Made by a program: the position numbers and the translations under genes | In this document: one piece after another, positions 8,917-17,125 of the stretch | Numbering within the stretch: position 1 is the stretch's first letter | Layout: every line of letters starts with the position of its first letter | Notes under the pieces: model-generated | Told to the model about the DNA's origin: nothing | The model's input: only the letters and a program-made list of their open reading frames with translations | Database searches by the model: none | Source of the DNA: Nitrospira sp. | GTDB lineage: Bacteria; Nitrospirota; Nitrospiria; Nitrospirales; Nitrospiraceae | DNA: 38,766 bases | Assembly (NCBI GenBank): GCA_024331095.1 | Contig: JANDJE010000020.1 | Coordinates: forward strand, 1-38,766 | Reading direction: 5' to 3'

Positions 8917-8952
8917 AAAAGCCAGGGTCACTCGCGCACGAGCAACCCTGGC
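8917..8952 (-). terminator. Second hairpin terminator upstream of the PTPS gene
   Basis: GCCAGGGT (8921-8928) and ACCCTGGC (8945-8952) form an 8-bp stem. Read on the minus strand it is followed by TTTTCTTC. With the hairpin at 8973-9010 it gives a tandem stop to transcription from erpA before the pterin genes. Confidence 0.65.
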
Positions 8953-8972
8953 CTCATTGTTGATTCTATGCG

Positions 8973-9010
8973 AAAAAGAGGCCCCGCCGGAAGTGCCGGC
9001 GACGCGCCTC
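8973..9010 (-). terminator. Intrinsic terminator of erpA
   Basis: On the minus strand the stem is GAGGC...GCCTC outside and GCCGG/CCGGC inside, followed directly by five T (8977-8973). It begins at the erpA stop codon. Confidence 0.7.
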
Positions 9011-9329
9011 AGTAACTGAACGAGCTGCCGCAGCCACAGGTCGTTTTGGCCTGAGGGTTCTTGATGGAAAATCCCGAGCCCTGCACGCTGTCAACGTAAT
9101 CGACCTCCGCCCCTTGCAGGAGCGGAGCGCTTTGGGAGTCCATGATCACCTTGACGTCTCCCATTTCGATCACCGTGTCGTCTTCCGCCATTTTCGATTC
9201 AAAGGCCATTCCGTATTGATACCCGTGGCATCCTCCGCCACGGACGTACACGCGCAGCCCGACGACGTCTTTTTCCTCGGCCATCAATTCCTTGATCTTC
9301 TGTTCCGCCACCGGCGTAATCGTCAGCAT
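9009..9329 (-). CDS. erpA: HesB/IscA-type iron-sulfur insertion protein
   Basis: A-type carrier that passes Fe-S clusters to apoproteins in the cytoplasm. The 106 residues hold the three ligand cysteines: GGGCHGYQYG (Cys34) and TTCGCGSSF (Cys98, Cys100), plus the typical VDYVDSVQGSGFSIKNP. Family members usually have Cys-Ser-Gly-Phe after the first cysteine; here it is Cys-His-Gly-Tyr. ATG 9329 has a strong GGAGGAAACC Shine-Dalgarno. It lies downstream of the ferredoxin and NuoF-like genes, whose clusters it may help to load (inference). The split between ErpA and IscA cannot be made from sequence alone. Confidence 0.9.
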   Translation of the reverse strand: MLTITPVAEQKIKELMAEEKDVVGLRVYVRGGGCHGYQYGMAFESKMAEDDTVIEMGDVKVIMDSQSAPLLQGAEVDYVDSVQGSGFSIKNPQAKTTCGCGSSFSY

Positions 9330-9352
9330 GGTTTCCTCCTCTTCTCTCGAAT

Positions 9353-9367
9353 TCCGTACCTTACGGA
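9353..9367. promoter_or_regulatory. Inverted repeat in the erpA leader
   Basis: TCCGTA and TACGGA are perfect inverted arms separated by 3 nt. It lies about 24 nt before the erpA start and downstream of a possible -10 TACACT on the minus strand. It could be an operator or a small RNA hairpin; it does not match an IscR site I can recognise. Confidence 0.3.
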
Positions 9368-9427
9368 CTCGGCTCGTTTAGTGTAGCACCTCTTGCCCCA
9401 AGATCAACACCCCGCCCTTCCGGCGGC

Positions 9428-9757
9428 TCACAACCCGGGCAAGTCGCGGCCGTGAGTTTCCCACTTGCTTTTCGGAACGCGCACGACGACGTCGCCCAAC
9501 ACCCGCGCCTGACACGCCAATCGATGCCGAGGATCGCTCAGCGCCTCACGATCCAAGAGATCCTGTTCGTCAAAATCGATTTCGGAAAGATGTTCCGCGC
9601 CCGTTTCAACTTCGACCCGACAGGTCGTGCACGATGCGTTGCCGCCGCAATCGTGATTCAGGGGCAAGCCCAGGGCTTTTGCCGCGTCCAGAAGCGACGT
9701 ATTGGCGTCCACCTCTCCGCTCCATTCTCCATGATGCAGGAAAGTCACTCGCGGCAT
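9428..9757 (-). CDS. [2Fe-2S] ferredoxin
   Basis: Small electron carrier of 109 residues. The cluster ligands are Cys37, Cys43, Cys46 (CGGNASCTTC) and Cys82 (RLACQ), the Cx5Cx2CxnC spacing of adrenodoxin/Isc-type ferredoxins. TSLLDAAKALG near the N-terminus is typical. It follows the nuoF-like gene by 23 nt on the same strand and is followed by erpA after about 98 nt. The pairing with a NuoF-type flavoprotein suggests it may exchange electrons with that protein (inference). Alternatives are a carrier for Fe-S assembly or for ferredoxin-dependent enzymes such as the thioredoxin reductase encoded at 16.7 kb. Confidence 0.92.
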   Translation of the reverse strand: MPRVTFLHHGEWSGEVDANTSLLDAAKALGLPLNHDCGGNASCTTCRVEVETGAEHLSEIDFDEQDLLDREALSDPRHRLACQARVLGDVVVRVPKSKWETHGRDLPGL

Positions 9758-9780
9758 ACGATCTCCAGACCATCACGCCA

Positions 9781-11085
9781 TCACGATGGGACGCCGACAC
9801 CGGCCGTTTCCGCTTGATAGGGACACCGCCCCAGTCGAATGTGCTCTTCATACTCATGACGGAACAGCTTGACGCTGCTCTGCACCAAGACCGATGCGCC
9901 CGTCACCAGGGTGCAATAGCCGGTGCCTTTGACAAAACCGCAGAGCTGCAACAGACTGTCGAGGTCCTTTTGCGTCCCGTGGCCTTCTTCGATCTTGGTC
10001 ATGAGCGCGGCCAAGTTGATCGTGCCCATCCGACAGGGAGGGCATTGGCCGCAACTCTCGTTCTTGAAAAACTTTGAGAAGTGGAGCGTCTTGGCCACCA
10101 TGCACGTCGCGTCGTCCACGACGATGACACCGGCGGAGCCCAGGCCGGTTCCCGCTTGCTTGAGCGAATCGAAGTCCATGCGGAGGTCGAGTTGATCGGC
10201 CGTCACCATCGAAAACGCCGGCCCCCCCGGAAAGACCGCCTTGATCTTGCGTCCTCCCGGCACGCCCCCTCCGCACCGCTCGATCAAGGTCCGGATCGTC
10301 ACTCCCATGGGCATTTCATACACCCCGGGACGGTTGACGGCCCCGCTCAATGAAAACATCATGGTGCCCGGACATTTTTCCGTCCCCACTTGAGTAAACC
10401 ACGCCGCTCCTTTTTGGAGAATCCGGGGAACATTGCAGAGCGTCTCGACGTTGTTCACCAAGGTCGGCTTTCCATACAAGCCGAAGTCGGTGGGATAAAA
10501 AGGCGGTTTCTGTCTGGGCATGGCCGGACGCCCTTGCATCGATTCCAACATGGCGGTCTCTTCGCCCGCGACGTAGCTCCCGTAGCCCTCAAAAATTTGC
10601 AGGTCCACGTCCACACCGCTCCCGAAGACGTTGGTCCCCAGGAGACCGCGCGCTTTTGCCTGATCCAGCGCCTTCTTCAGATTCTCCCGCTCTTCATGAT
10701 ACTCATGATTGACGTAAATGAAGGCGGCCTTCGCCTTCACAGTATGCGACGCAATCAAACACCCCTCGATCAATTGATGAGGGAGCATCCGCAGCAAATG
10801 GCGGTCTTTGAACGTTCCCGGTTCATGTTCGCCGGCATTGCAGACAAAGTATCGCTCCCGGACCCGATGATTCAGCACCTTGTCCCACTTGACTCCCGTG
10901 GGGAACCCGGCTCCCCCTCGCCCTCGCAGACCGGATTTCTTGAGCTCGTCCACCACTTGCGCCGCGTTCAACTCCTTGACGCAGCGTTTCCACGCCTCAT
11001 AGCCCCCGACGTTCAGGTAGCCGTCGATCTCCCACGGCTCACCTTCAAGTGGCTGGACCAGTCGCGGCTCTTCACCGATCAGCAT
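9781..11085 (-). CDS. nuoF: NuoF-like NADH-binding flavoprotein
   Basis: NuoF is the FMN- and NADH-binding subunit of complex I and of related soluble dehydrogenases. The 434 residues contain GRGGAGFPTG (55-64), EGYGSYVAGEETA for FMN/NADH, GKPTLVNNVET, and the tetranuclear cluster ligands SCGQCPPCRMG with a fourth cysteine in TGYCTL. The usual NADEGEPGTFKD segment reads NAGEHEPGTFKD (83-94), so a normally conserved Asp is Gly. ATG 11085 is chosen over the preceding GTG because GGAG lies 6 nt upstream. No nuoE, nuoG or other complex I gene is adjacent; instead a ferredoxin gene follows. It may serve complex I encoded elsewhere or a ferredoxin-linked NAD reaction. Confidence 0.9.
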   Translation of the reverse strand: MLIGEEPRLVQPLEGEPWEIDGYLNVGGYEAWKRCVKELNAAQVVDELKKSGLRGRGGAGFPTGVKWDKVLNHRVRERYFVCNAGEHEPGTFKDRHLLRMLPHQLIEGCLIASHTVKAKAAFIYVNHEYHEERENLKKALDQAKARGLLGTNVFGSGVDVDLQIFEGYGSYVAGEETAMLESMQGRPAMPRQKPPFYPTDFGLYGKPTLVNNVETLCNVPRILQKGAAWFTQVGTEKCPGTMMFSLSGAVNRPGVYEMPMGVTIRTLIERCGGGVPGGRKIKAVFPGGPAFSMVTADQLDLRMDFDSLKQAGTGLGSAGVIVVDDATCMVAKTLHFSKFFKNESCGQCPPCRMGTINLAALMTKIEEGHGTQKDLDSLLQLCGFVKGTGYCTLVTGASVLVQSSVKLFRHEYEEHIRLGRCPYQAETAGVGVPS

Positions 11086-11226
11086 CACCGACTCCGCTTG
11101 TTATATGTACCTTCAGCGATGATTTCTCCCCGCTGGCACTATACGGCTCCTTTTCCCGGCCCGTCAAGGCAATGGCCGACGCCTAGGCCCCAATCGTCGA
11201 ATACGACGGGCTAGGAGACCCATCAA

Positions 11227-11295
11227 CCTCTAGGCATAGAGGGGATGATTGGAATCTTGGGGAACGCCGCCGGCGGAGGCCCCTCCGCCAGCGGC
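11227..11295. other. Two stem-loops between the nuoF-like and PuuD-like genes
   Basis: CCTCTA/TAGAGG (11227-11242, 4-nt loop) extends with CATC/GATG flanks. A second stem, 11266-11295, has about 13 bp with one mismatch (GCCGC-GGCGGAGG against CCTCCGCC-GCGGC). The second lies just after the PuuD-like stop codon and could end its mRNA or stabilise its 3' end, but no T-run follows on either strand. The remainder of 11089-11306 should include the nuoF promoter. Confidence 0.45.
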
Positions 11296-11306
11296 AAGGA
11301 CGGCCT

Positions 11307-11894
11307 TTACCGAAAGTGGCTGCCTGCCCCCATGAAAAACAACATGGGAATCGACAGCATAAAGTTCACGCGAGAGGCCAGCAATGCGGTCCGCCCCCAT
11401 TGCGCCATTTCAGGCGGCGCCGGAGTCCCCTGCGCGGCGGCGGTCACGGCGGCGATGATCTTCTTCTGGTTCGGCCAGATAATCCCATGGACATTGCCCA
11501 TCATGATGATGCCCAGCAATCCTCCGATCGCCAGGGCCACCGCTCCCGTGCCGCCCTTGTGGTACATCATGCCGTACAAGAGCACGCCCGCAAGTACCGT
11601 CACGGTGGCCCCGTGACGGAACCAATTGAGCGCCGCCGGCATGAGTTTCGGAATCACGACGTTTTTGGTCGGCCCATCCAGGCTTTTCAAAAAGGCGGCG
11701 TTGATCAAGTTAAAGAAATACAACAAGCCAATCCAGGTGATCCCCGCCAGAAAATGGATCCACCGGAGAATCATCTGGGGCCAATCCGCTTCGCCGGCAC
11801 CGATGCCGGTCAACCCCAAATAGACGACGATCAATACAACGGAGAGCGCAAACCCCGCGGCCATGGTCTGCATTGGATCTTCAAGAAATTTCAT
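11307..11894 (-). CDS. Urate-oxidase-N (PuuD/COG3748)-like membrane protein
   Basis: A 195-residue integral membrane protein resembling the membrane domain of PuuD-type urate hydroxylases. At least five hydrophobic segments are visible, including residues about 11-30, 44-64, 95-110, 118-140 and 175-192. WIHFLAGITWIGLLYFFNL and GNVHGIIWPNQ carry the family's conserved histidines. PuuD proteins end in a cytochrome c domain; here the chain stops before it and has no CxxCH, so urate oxidation should not be assumed. ATG 11894 has a near-perfect AAGGAGG Shine-Dalgarno. It stands between mdh and nuoF-like genes on the same strand but with 164-nt and 218-nt gaps, so is probably its own unit. Confidence 0.75.
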   Translation of the reverse strand: MKFLEDPMQTMAAGFALSVVLIVVYLGLTGIGAGEADWPQMILRWIHFLAGITWIGLLYFFNLINAAFLKSLDGPTKNVVIPKLMPAALNWFRHGATVTVLAGVLLYGMMYHKGGTGAVALAIGGLLGIIMMGNVHGIIWPNQKKIIAAVTAAAQGTPAPPEMAQWGRTALLASRVNFMLSIPMLFFMGAGSHFR

Positions 11895-12058
11895 AATCCT
11901 CCTTGTCGCACGGTTGACGATCAGCTTGTGTCTCTACTTCAGTCGTTCTCCGAATGTCAAGTCAACGCGCCGGCCTCTCCACGAGGGGCCGACGAACCGG
12001 CGTCGCCGAGCGGGACGGTCGCCGACCGCGCATCGTCTCATGAGCAACCCGACGAGGG

Positions 12059-12997
12059 TTACGCCATCAGCTCGTCGACCCTCGCGCACAGTTCTCGCAC
12101 CGCATCAGCCGACGCGTTCAGCGCCGCTCGTTCGTCTGGCTCAAGATCGTATTCGACGATCTCTTCGACGCCGGCGCGTCCGATCCTGACCGGAACGCCG
12201 ACGATCACATTCTCGAGCCCGTACTCCCCCTCGCAGAGGACGGAGCACGGCATCACCCGCTTTTCATCCTTGTAAATCGCCTCCACCATGTCGACCGCCG
12301 AAGCCGACGGCGCGTAGAAGGCGCTGCCCGTCTTCAGTAAGCCGACGATCTCGGCCCCCCCGTCGCGTGTGCGCTTGACGATCGCGTCCAGCTTCTCCTT
12401 GGACATCAGGGCCGACACGGGCGTGCCTCGGACCGTCGTGTAGCGGGGAAGCGGCACCATCGTATCGCCGTGCCCGCCCAGCACCATGGCCTGGACGTCC
12501 GGTCCCGGCACGTTCAATTCCTCCGCGATGAACGAACGCATGCGTGCCGAATCCAACACCCCTCCCATGCCGATGACCCTGGACTTGGGCAGACCGCTGA
12601 CGCGACGCGCCACGTGCACCATGGCGTCCAGCGGATTCGTGACAAGAATCAAAATGATGTCCGGGGAATGGGACACCAGCTCGGACACGACGGACTTGAC
12701 GATCTTCGCATTGGTCGCCAACAGCTCATCGCGGCTCATCCCCGGCTTTCGCGGCATACCCGACGTGATCACGGCGATCGCCGAGCCGGCCGTCTCAGCG
12801 TAGCCGTTCGTGCCGACCACGCGGGTGCTGTATCCGCAGATCGGTCCCGCCTGAGAAATATCGAGGGCCTTGCCCTGGGGGATCCCCTCGGCGATGTCAA
12901 CCAGGACTACGTCATAGGTATCTTTTTCCGCCAGCCGTTGAGCGGTCGTTCCCCCGACGTTCCCCGCGCCCACTACGGTGACTTTGGCTCGTTTCAT
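12059..12997 (-). CDS. mdh: Malate dehydrogenase (LDH-like type)
   Basis: Interconverts malate and oxaloacetate with NAD(H) in the forward or reductive TCA cycle. The 312-residue product has the nucleotide loop GAGNVG (10-15), the acidic end of strand two (VLVDIAEG), [10 protein letters not shown] bearing the substrate arginines that mark malate rather than lactate specificity, VTNPLDAMV, and [10 protein letters not shown] with the catalytic histidine. ATG 12997 follows GGAGGGG by 6 nt and fits the family N-terminus; the frame extends to 13033 without support. It is the last gene of a minus-strand run after the VWA-protein gene and the unknown gene at 13079, with an 81-nt gap upstream. Confidence 0.96.
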   Translation of the reverse strand: MKRAKVTVVGAGNVGGTTAQRLAEKDTYDVVLVDIAEGIPQGKALDISQAGPICGYSTRVVGTNGYAETAGSAIAVITSGMPRKPGMSRDELLATNAKIVKSVVSELVSHSPDIILILVTNPLDAMVHVARRVSGLPKSRVIGMGGVLDSARMRSFIAEELNVPGPDVQAMVLGGHGDTMVPLPRYTTVRGTPVSALMSKEKLDAIVKRTRDGGAEIVGLLKTGSAFYAPSASAVDMVEAIYKDEKRVMPCSVLCEGEYGLENVIVGVPVRIGRAGVEEIVEYDLEPDERAALNASADAVRELCARVDELMA

Positions 12998-13078
12998 AAT
13001 CCGCCCCTCCCACACGAAGGCATTGTTGACCACCGCGTCAAGATTTTCCGGCTTGCTCGCTCGGCATCGGCCTGTCCC

Positions 13079-13489
13079 TCACCCCTCATGTTCCGTCCAG
13101 CCCGCCACTTTGAAGTTGATCGTACAGACAAAATTCTCTCCATCGTAAAAATTGAGCTTGATCTTCTTTTTGCCGTACCGGCTTGCCAGAAACTCTTCGG
13201 GATTCTCGACCAGTTCCCCATACCCCCCGGGCGGATACTCTCCCAGTTCGTGAAATACGACGATCATCCCTTCCTTTACTTCTTGCAACACCTTGACGCG
13301 ACAACGCGGAAAGACCTCCCAGAACTTGGCTTCGATCATTTCCTTGGTCGGCTCAGGACGATCCTCTCCCGGCGCCACCGGTTGGGCGAACTTGGCCAAC
13401 CGGCGGACATAGGGATACTGGTGCCCCGTAAACAGCTTATAGAGCCATGGCGGAACGGACGGTTTTCCCGTCACTTCTCCCTCTTGCAT
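13079..13489 (-). CDS. Conserved-looking hypothetical protein
   Basis: I do not recognise the family. The 136 residues have no signal peptide or membrane segment. The N-terminal third is proline-rich (KPSVPPWLYKLF), the middle has a beta-rich segment with FPRCRVKVLQEVKEG and FHELGEYPPGG, and two cysteines (in PRCRV and FVCTI) are present. Codon use matches neighbours, and it starts 16 nt after the stop of the large VWA-protein gene, so it is very likely co-transcribed and perhaps functionally linked with it. The ribosome binding site is weak (AAAGACGAC-rich), which would fit translational coupling. Confidence 0.7.
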   Translation of the reverse strand: MQEGEVTGKPSVPPWLYKLFTGHQYPYVRRLAKFAQPVAPGEDRPEPTKEMIEAKFWEVFPRCRVKVLQEVKEGMIVVFHELGEYPPGGYGELVENPEEFLASRYGKKKIKLNFYDGENFVCTINFKVAGWTEHEG

Positions 13490-13505
13490 TCGCTTTTGTC
13501 GTCTT

Positions 13506-16500
13506 TCACGCCGTCAGCCGCCGATACACGTTCGGCAGGCGCGTCGGCAGCGACTCGACGCGATCGATGACCACGAACCGCACCTCGCCGTACATGCGCC
13601 GTTGGTACTCGGTCGTCTCCCGGTCGATGGTCACGCAAAACGGATGGATGCCGTACCGCCGGGCCTCTTGCAACGCTTTCTTGGTATCTTCCACGGCGTA
13701 GTCGTCCTTGTAATTCTCCCCGTCCAGCGGCCTGCCGTCGCTTAGGAGGATCAACAGTCGATGCTTGGCGCTCCGCTTGAGCAACTTGGCCGAGGCGTGG
13801 CGAATCGCCGCCCCGTCTCGATTTTGTCGTTGAGGGCCGAGCCCTCCCAGCCGATGAGCGGCGGCCGTCCCCAATCGATCGTCGAAATCCTTGACGACGA
13901 AAAAATCTACCGACGCGGCCCCCTCGCCGGAATAGGCGTAGAGACCGTATTGATCCCCGACGGCCTCCAGCGCCTCGCAGAGCAGCACCAGGCTTTCCTT
14001 CTCGATATCGATGACTCGGCGTCCGCCGTCGAGCTTCCGGCTCGTCGATCCGCTGATATCGACCAAGAACGCGGCGGCGACGCTACGATCCCGCTTGTCC
14101 CGTCGAATATACACACGATCGCTCCCCTCCAGCCCCGCCCGCAATTCCGCGGCCCTTCGGACGACGGCGTCGAGGTCCGGATCGTCCCCCTCCGCTTGTC
14201 CGGCGACACGGCGGTAGGCGACAGGTCGCAGGCTCTCGAAGAGCTTCCGAAGGGACGCGATCTCGCCGCGACGACTCGCGAGAATCGTCTCGACGCCGTC
14301 GTCGGAGCCGGCGTCCGCAGGCCGTTCGACGATTCGACAGCGGTTGACGCGGTAATCCTGAATCGAATAATCCCACTCGGGATAACGGACGGCCCGTTCC
14401 GAGGGCACCGCCGATTCCGGCTTCCACCGCCGCTCGACATCGACGGACAGCAACTCCTCAACGGCGGCGGGCATCCGTTGACCGCCAGCCGGCTTGTCGC
14501 TCGCATCGGGCCTGCGACCTCCCCGCTCGGCGCCAGAGACCGCGTCGCTTCGGCCGGAAAACGAGCCTTCTTTATCAGTACCGGTCGTCTCGCTTCCCTC
14601 GGCGTCTTGTTCATCGTCCTGCTTGGTCGGCTCTCCGTCCCACGTAATGAACTCCGGATTCATCTCACCGCGGTGGGCATGGTTGATCAGAGGACGGTAC
14701 ATATCGGTCGGCTGTTCGGAAACGAGGAGGGACGGCTGTGCCGTTTGACTTTCATCGGCCGGCCGGTCTTTCCACGAGTCATCCCCGCATCGCTTCGAGT
14801 GCGACGCCGCCAGTTCCTCAATCTTGACGTACAGCGTATCGGTCAGGCGCACGGCATCTTCCGCCGTCGCTTCCTTCCGGAAAAGCGGCCGGCACAGAGC
14901 CCACAGCTCGGAGACCTCCCGCTTGATCGCCCGAGGGACCGCCGAATCGGGAGACTCGCCCGTTGAAAGGCGAAAGAGTCCCTCGACCATCAGTTCCGTG
15001 ACCGTGGTCATCTGATCGCTGCGCCGAGACGTCACGGCCTCGGCCGCCAGGAGGGCGAGATCGCGCCGCAGTCCCGGATATTCCGTTTGGAGCAGGAATT
15101 CAACGCGCGCATCCTCCAAGACGGTCCATAGATCTTGTGCCAGCTTGGGCAACGGATAAAGTTGAAACAACGCGTTCAACGTCCCGGGGACGGGACGCGA
15201 TGAACGGCCGTATCGTTGCCGGACTTCCTCGATCACATCGGCTAGCGCCGCCAGCCTGAGCCGATACGTGCCGAATTGCAAGTGACCGGCTTCGTGCGCC
15301 GCCATGACCATGGCCCACCGTTCATTTTCCTCCGCCGTGGCGTAGCGGCGAAGGATCGCCGGCAAGAATATCGTGCGTCCGTCCCGGCTGACCGTCGCCC
15401 GGGCGCCGGCGGCCGACGCCGATTCGGAAAGCGCCGCAATCGTGACGTCCGTTCCGCAAAGCCCTTGGACGAACAGTTTGATGCTCCGGGCAACCAGCCG
15501 AAGCGGGACGCCCGCCATCGCCCGTTCAAGCGAAGCAAGGGCGTTGCGGGATTCCATCCCAAAATAGACCCGCCCCCCCTCCCGGCTGTAGGTCAACACG
15601 TCCGTGCCGGTCTTCAGCCACGTTTCAAACCGGGAGCGGGCTTGAGGCCCCTCCCCGATCAACGCCATGATATCCGGGCCGCGCCGAAGGTAGAGGAGCG
15701 CCGCCTCCGCGTCGCGTTCGGCAAGCAGGACGGCGTATTGCAGCAATTCGAGCCGCCGCTCCTCCGACGGAAGCGCGCGCAGAATCTGTGGAGACTCCGC
15801 AAGCCATGCGACCGCCGACTCAGGAGAACGTTCAGCCAGCGACGATGCCACCCGCAGCGACTGCGAACGAACGGCGGGCTGTTCGATTTCCCCCAGCACC
15901 GTCGGGCTCGTGCGCATGAACTCGATCATGGCCAGATAATCCGGCTTGCCCAATGTATTGGGAGCGACGAGATGCGTGCCCACCGACAGCCACGTTCGGA
16001 CGTCTTCGATTCGCAGCACGGCCGCCACGCGAGCCATCTGTCGGACGTATTCAATCCCAGCCACCGCGTCGACCGCCGCCAGCTCAAGACCGATGTCGAG
16101 CCAGCGCCTGGCGTCCCCGAACGGCATCGTCCTCTCAAGATCCGGCGCGACGCGCAAAAATTCCCATGCCGCCATGACGTCGCGATCGGCGGCCTCGATC
16201 CCGGCGGCGAGGGCCTCCCTGCGCGTCTCGGTTCGTTTCAGCAAACCGAGGATCATGGGGCTTTCCTTGAAGTATCTCAAGGCGGCTGCTCCGGACGATT
16301 GAGCCAACACGACGCCCATGTCCAGCCAGGGAACGATCACGGAAAGTCCGCCGTGCCGATCAAGCTCGGGAAGGGCGTCAACCGCCGCCCGCGCCACCTT
16401 GGTCGATGCCGCATCGAGCTCATCCAGCAGGATCGCGACGTGCGCCACGGCATCGGGCCGATCCGCCGCTGCTTCCGTCCGCGCGACAAACGCGTGAGCG

Positions 16501-16565
16501 GCCTCGGCGCCCAGGTCGGCAGCCAGCCGGTGTACCAATCCGTTTCGGACCGAACAGTCGCTCAT
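13506..16565 (-). CDS. NorD/CbbO-like von Willebrand factor A domain protein
   Basis: NorD/CbbO proteins work with a MoxR-type AAA+ ATPase (NorQ/CbbQ) to insert metals into or remodel target enzymes. The 1019 residues comprise helical repeats (about 60-320), a central domain with AAHEAGHLQFG (HEAGH at about 424-428) and a following EDARVEFLL about 60 residues later, an acidic low-complexity stretch (about 630-700), and a C-terminal VWA domain starting near 828 with MIDAS sequence DISGSTS and LLSDGRPLD. ATG 16565 is chosen because it begins past the divergent gene; the frame is open to 16685. No NorQ/CbbQ, nitric oxide reductase or RuBisCO gene is nearby, so the client is unknown. HExxH plus a downstream acidic motif resembles zinc metallopeptidases. 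Confidence 0.82.
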   Translation of the reverse strand: MSDCSVRNGLVHRLAADLGAEAAHAFVARTEAAADRPDAVAHVAILLDELDAASTKVARAAVDALPELDRHGGLSVIVPWLDMGVVLAQSSGAAALRYFKESPMILGLLKRTETRREALAAGIEAADRDVMAAWEFLRVAPDLERTMPFGDARRWLDIGLELAAVDAVAGIEYVRQMARVAAVLRIEDVRTWLSVGTHLVAPNTLGKPDYLAMIEFMRTSPTVLGEIEQPAVRSQSLRVASSLAERSPESAVAWLAESPQILRALPSEERRLELLQYAVLLAERDAEAALLYLRRGPDIMALIGEGPQARSRFETWLKTGTDVLTYSREGGRVYFGMESRNALASLERAMAGVPLRLVARSIKLFVQGLCGTDVTIAALSESASAAGARATVSRDGRTIFLPAILRRYATAEENERWAMVMAAHEAGHLQFGTYRLRLAALADVIEEVRQRYGRSSRPVPGTLNALFQLYPLPKLAQDLWTVLEDARVEFLLQTEYPGLRRDLALLAAEAVTSRRSDQMTTVTELMVEGLFRLSTGESPDSAVPRAIKREVSELWALCRPLFRKEATAEDAVRLTDTLYVKIEELAASHSKRCGDDSWKDRPADESQTAQPSLLVSEQPTDMYRPLINHAHRGEMNPEFITWDGEPTKQDDEQDAEGSETTGTDKEGSFSGRSDAVSGAERGGRRPDASDKPAGGQRMPAAVEELLSVDVERRWKPESAVPSERAVRYPEWDYSIQDYRVNRCRIVERPADAGSDDGVETILASRRGEIASLRKLFESLRPVAYRRVAGQAEGDDPDLDAVVRRAAELRAGLEGSDRVYIRRDKRDRSVAAAFLVDISGSTSRKLDGGRRVIDIEKESLVLLCEALEAVGDQYGLYAYSGEGAASVDFFVVKDFDDRLGTAAAHRLGGLGPQRQNRDGAAIRHASAKLLKRSAKHRLLILLSDGRPLDGENYKDDYAVEDTKKALQEARRYGIHPFCVTIDRETTEYQRRMYGEVRFVVIDRVESLPTRLPNVYRRLTA

Positions 16566-16596
16566 GAGTCCCACGGCAAAAGACGAAAGGCCTCGA

Positions 16597-16626
16597 TTGT
16601 AATGGAGCAAAATTCCCCTGTAAACT
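16597..16626 (+). promoter_or_regulatory. Possible sigma-70-type promoter for the FTR catalytic gene
   Basis: TTGTAA (16597-16602) and TAAACT (16621-16626) are 18 nt apart and each matches four of six consensus bases. The start codon is 44 nt downstream. Confidence 0.35.
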
Positions 16627-16669
16627 ACTGAACAGCGTCGTTTCTGCCTGAAATAGAGGGGAGCGGTCC

Positions 16670-17107
16670 GTGGCTGAACCAACACAAGAGAGTCTCGAGA
16701 AGATCGTCAAGTTCGTGCGGGGATACGCCGAGAAGAGCGGCACCGTCATGCATCCCAATCCTTCCGTCACCGAGGCGGTCGTCAAGGGTCTGGCGACGCA
16801 CGTGGACGAGCTCGGCAAACCGCTCTGCCCCTGCAATTTTTACAAGGATAAGCAGGCGGAAGCCAAACTGCGACGTTGGATCTGCGCCTGCGACGAAATG
16901 CAGATCTACAAGTATTGTCATTGCCTGCTCTTCGTCCGCGAAGACGGCATGCCGATCACTGAATATCTCCCCGAAGGGCATGAGGGCCGGGAAATCTATG
17001 GGATCGTTCCCGACCCTACCCCGGGGAAAGGACGCGCGCTCAAGCACAAAGCGGCGGGTCAGGCTTCGAGACCGGACGAAGCCCCGACGGGTTCGGAGCG
17101 GCCGTGA
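16670..17107 (+). CDS. ftrB: Ferredoxin:thioredoxin reductase, catalytic subunit
   Basis: FTR reduces thioredoxin with electrons from ferredoxin through a [4Fe-4S] cluster next to a redox disulfide. The 145-residue product shows the complete signature CPC-x16-CAC-x8-CHC (LCPCNF, WICACDE, KYCHCLLF); the middle pair is CAC where plant-type enzymes have CPC. The C-terminal 35 residues are a basic, probably disordered tail. The start is GTG 16670 with GAGGGG about 9 nt upstream. No variable subunit gene is adjacent, as in many non-photosynthetic bacteria. It is followed after 18 nt by the response regulator gene, so the three genes probably share a transcript. The ferredoxin at 9.4 kb is a candidate donor (inference). 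Confidence 0.93.
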   Translation: MAEPTQESLEKIVKFVRGYAEKSGTVMHPNPSVTEAVVKGLATHVDELGKPLCPCNFYKDKQAEAKLRRWICACDEMQIYKYCHCLLFVREDGMPITEYLPEGHEGREIYGIVPDPTPGKGRALKHKAAGQASRPDEAPTGSERP

Positions 17108-17125
17108 CCGGAAGGTAGGAGCGCC

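Noticed and set aside
11307..11894. Calling this gene a urate hydroxylase
   Set aside because: The cytochrome c domain required in PuuD is absent, and no purine-catabolism gene is nearby.
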